Shown: in pieces, positions 61,559-64,000 of the stretch
Layout: the number at the start of each line of letters is the position of its first letter
Numbering within the stretch: the first letter of the stretch is position 1
Assembly (NCBI RefSeq): GCF_052030545.1
Contig: NZ_JBPDIH010000004.1
Span: forward strand, 124,001 to 188,000
Length of the DNA: 64,000 nt
DNA from: CANMXU01 sp052030545
GTDB lineage: Bacteria; Pseudomonadota; Gammaproteobacteria; Enterobacterales; Alteromonadaceae
Direction: 5' to 3'
Notes under the pieces: generated by a model
Databases searched by the model: none
The model's input: only the letters and a program-made list of their open reading frames with translations
What the model was told of the DNA's origin: nothing
Translations under genes and position numbers: made by a program

Positions 61559-62589
61559 TTGAATCTAGAAACATCAAAACAACTTTTAGCTTTATCAAGA
61601 AAAGAAACCAATGCTAGAAAACGACTCCGTTTGTTGGCGGTATCTTTATTTTTTGAAGGCGAAAATAGAGCCAATATAGCTCGACGTTTAAATACTGCCA
61701 GAGGTAGTGTAAATAAATGGGTATCTAACTACTTGGCAAGTGGCATATCAGGCCTAGATAACAAACCTATTCCAGGTCGTCCTCCTAAATTCCCCCCCTC
61801 ACAGTTAGAGCAAGTATCGAAGTATATTAACTCTTCTGCAACGGCTAATAACGGTGGACGTTTAACAGGAGAAAATATAGCTCGTTATATTGCAAGCCAA
61901 TTCAATGTTCAATTTCACCATGATCATATTTATAAACTCCTTAAGCAATTAGGGTTTAGTTGGTTCACAAGTCGTTCACGACACCCAAAACAATCACAAG
62001 AAAGCCAAGAGGCTTTTAAAAAAGTTCCGACTGGAAACGATCGTGAACACTCCATTTAATGTAATGCCTGGAGATATGGACATATGGTTACAAGATGAAG
62101 CACGGTTTGGCCAACAGAATCAAACGACACGCGTTTGGGCTGAACGTGGTACTACCTAGAGTGGTGAAACAGCAACAGTATGAATATGGTTACTTATTTG
62201 GAGCCGTTTGCCCAAGTAATGGTAAGACAGAAGCGTTAATAACACCATGTGTCAACAAGGAAACCATGACATTACATATGGAACAAATATCTAAAGCGAC
62301 TGAATATGGCAGACATGCTGTCGTTATTATGGATGGTGCTGGATGGCACACTTTCGACACAGTACAACCATTTGATAATGTGACGTTGATAAAATTACCA
62401 CCCTATTCGCCAGAGCTAAGTCCAATAGAATAAGTATGGAGTTGGCTGCGTCAACACTGTTTATCCAACAGAGTTTTTAATGGGTATAAAGATATTGTTG
62501 AGCAAGTGTCAAAAGCATGGAACACATTTATCTCTCTTCCTGACAGGGTTAAGCAAATGTGTTCTAGAGATTGGATTAAAGTGACTTAA
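61559..62589 (+). pseudogene. IS630-family transposase, frameshifted
   Basis: Together the pieces encode an IS630-type transposase: an N-terminal HTH part (ARKRLRLLAVSLFFEGENRANIARRLNTARGSVNKWV), a Tc1-like second HTH, and a DDE domain (MDIWLQDEARFGQQNQ, VVIMDGAGWHT, LPPYSPELSPIE). Three lesions break it: a one-base excess in the A6 run at about 62020-62027, an indel near 62150, and TAA at 62431-62433 where Gln is expected before VWSWLRQ. No ATG start is present. The last recognisable part ends QMCSRDWIKVT. Confidence 0.85.
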
Positions 62590-62994
62590 TCTTTTTGCAG
62601 GATAGTATAACTCTTAGCTTGAAAAGCGAAATCCTTTATTATCAATGAATTGAAGAAGAATTAAGATTTAGAGAAAATATTAAATAAATATAGAGCAGTT
62701 TTTGCTATTAGACCGAAAACAATGAAATACCTATACATAACAAAAAGATAGAATAAGGAACCAAATACTCGTAAACTTTTAAATACAACAATAAAAAGTC
62801 ATTTATAAATAAAATGTAAAAAACAAGTAAAAAAGATAGCCTGCGTTATAGCCGACTTTAATCGAACAAAAAACAAACTACAGGTGTTATAAAATAACCA
62901 TGGGGTAGATAGCAAAAATCCGCTATTAAATGAATTAATAGCGGATTTGTAATCTTTGATACTATTTAATAAACATTAACAATACATGTTTAGT
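62590..62994. other. Intergenic region with terminator
   Basis: About 400 bp, AT-rich, without a gene; it includes the right end of the IS remnant and the receptor terminator at 62914-62949. Confidence 0.4.
62914..62949 (-). terminator. Terminator of the right-edge TonB receptor gene
   Basis: AAATCCGCTATTAA (62916-62929) and TTAATAGCGGATTT (62935-62948) are perfect 14-bp arms; the minus strand continues with a T-run. Confidence 0.8.
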
Positions 62995-64000
62995 TTAAAA
63001 CCTGAACTCACCTTCAATAAACATTTCACGTCCAACAGCATTGTATAAGCTTCGTGAATAATGTGGCCAACTTTTGTTAGTAGGGTCAAAGTTTGGACCT
63101 CTATCAAACATGTTAACAACACCAACCTGAACTTTAATGTCATCAGTGAAAGCATAACCGCCAGTTAAGTTCCATGTAATATGGCTTGCAACTTCCAAAT
63201 CAGATTCTGTATTTTCTGGATTTTGAATATCTGCACGGAAACTTGTGCCATGATGACGACCAATGTAACGAGAGAATAAGTTCAAAGATAAGTCTTCATA
63301 CTGCCAATTCACTGAACCCGTCATACGAAGTTGAACCACATTAGTATCTTCAAGATCATCATCAATAACAGCTGTTGGGTTAGCTTGGCCTTCAGAATCA
63401 AGTAAATAAGTACCTTGAATGTTGGCGTAAATTAAACCGTATTCACCCATTTCGATTTTATAACCAGTGCTAAAATCTATACCAGAAACTTCTTGATAAC
63501 TTAAGTTTTGCGCTACAGTATCAATAGTGTCAATAAAACCTGTTGCAGGGTCACGGGTAATTAGGTGCTCATATAGGTCATATCTTTCAGCAACAGTATC
63601 AGCGTCGATGTCATTTACCATGTCATCTAGCTTCCACTTCCAAACATCTACAGAAGCATCAAGTGCATCATCAGAATATACAAAACCTAAGTTAGCGGTA
63701 TAACCTTCTTCCGCTTTTAACTCACTGTTCGCACCCGTATTTTGTGAAATATGTAATTCATTACATGGATCAACCACTCGGTCAATACCATCTCCAGGTG
63801 TTCCACCAATTGACTCACAGCCTTTAAAATCAATAACGGTATTACTACCTGCTGTTGGGTCACCATATACTCGATGCATATCAGGTGCACGGAAAACACT
63901 ACCAACAACAGCACGAATTAATAATTCATCCGTTGGGCGATATTCAGCACTGATTTGAGGTGTAACATTACCACCAAAATCGCTATAGTCATCATAACGA
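62995..64000 (-). CDS. TonB-dependent receptor, C-terminal part (truncated by window edge)
   Basis: The frame is open to the right edge; about 335 C-terminal residues of a barrel are present. They start within SAEYRPTDELLIRAVVGSVFRAPDMHRVYGD (the FRAPD motif is typical) and include EEGYTANLGFVYSDDALDASVDVWKWKLDDMV, LSYQEVSGIDFSTGYKIEMGEYGLIYANIQGTYLL and the C-terminal GREMFIEGEFRF ending in Phe. The apparent ATG at 63879 is internal. It is a second receptor of the same general class as the one at 58370-61192, not its missing half, since that gene is complete. Confidence 0.9.
   Translation of the reverse strand, partial: RYDDYSDFGGNVTPQISAEYRPTDELLIRAVVGSVFRAPDMHRVYGDPTAGSNTVIDFKGCESIGGTPGDGIDRVVDPCNELHISQNTGANSELKAEEGYTANLGFVYSDDALDASVDVWKWKLDDMVNDIDADTVAERYDLYEHLITRDPATGFIDTIDTVAQNLSYQEVSGIDFSTGYKIEMGEYGLIYANIQGTYLLDSEGQANPTAVIDDDLEDTNVVQLRMTGSVNWQYEDLSLNLFSRYIGRHHGTSFRADIQNPENTESDLEVASHITWNLTGGYAFTDDIKVQVGVVNMFDRGPNFDPTNKSWPHYSRSLYNAVGREMFIEGEFRF

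Noticed and set aside
62015..62060. Programmed -1 frameshift in the IS630 transposase at the A6-G run
   Set aside because: The frame needed downstream is +1, not -1, and two further lesions follow, so decay is the simpler reading.
58370..63879. One TonB receptor gene split by an IS insertion
   Set aside because: The left receptor is complete from signal peptide to terminal Phe, and the right one has its own C-terminus and runs off the edge; they are two genes.

Overview
The window comes from a marine gammaproteobacterium of the Alteromonadales, most likely Colwelliaceae (Colwellia, Thalassotalea and relatives). This is inferred from low GC, the mfd-csiV pair, the grpE-dnaK-dnaJ block, the smpB-ssrA pair, an ssrA tag reading ANDETFALAA, large TonB-dependent receptors of the marine type, and a PEP-CTERM protein. 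No taxonomic search was possible.

Positions 1-21,890 are ordinary chromosome: the 3' end of an O-acetylhomoserine sulfhydrylase gene, small conserved genes (DUF3465, a DGC-domain protein behind a perfect FNR-type box, a membrane protein), a secreted sialate O-acetylesterase between diverged inverted repeats, yehS and ybaK homologues, mfd-csiV-DUF1244, the heat-shock genes grpE, dnaK and dnaJ on the minus strand (sigma-32-type promoters in front of grpE and dnaK), then nadK, recN (LexA box inside the preceding terminator), bamE, rnfH/ratA, smpB and ssrA.

The 3' end of ssrA is the integration site of two tandem mobile islands. An 18-bp core matching the last 13 nt of tmRNA plus 5 nt occurs three times (21829-21846, 43475-43492, 58055-58072). 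Island 1 (about 21.6 kb) carries a P4-type integrase, an AlpA-like regulator, an RstA-like replication protein overlapping a second integrase, a complete type I-F CRISPR-Cas system with 42 repeats, and a three-gene glycosyltransferase cassette that includes a 997-aa glycosyltransferase/kinase-like/glycosyltransferase/glycosyltransferase fusion. Island 2 (about 14.6 kb) carries its own integrase, a DEDDh exonuclease, envelope and secreted proteins, an XRE regulator facing three evenly spaced palindromes, a 1257-aa nuclease-STAND protein of the Avs kind, a RepL-like replication protein, and a relaxase-like gene with a candidate oriT. The ssrA locus therefore holds two stacked elements, both with likely anti-phage cargo.

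After the islands, 58,073-64,000 is chromosome again: two TonB-dependent receptor genes (the second runs off the right edge) separated by a decayed IS630-family element.

The strongest candidates for an undescribed system are the glycosyltransferase/kinase-like cassette at 38.5-43.3 kb and the palindrome-controlled cluster at 48.4-50 kb.
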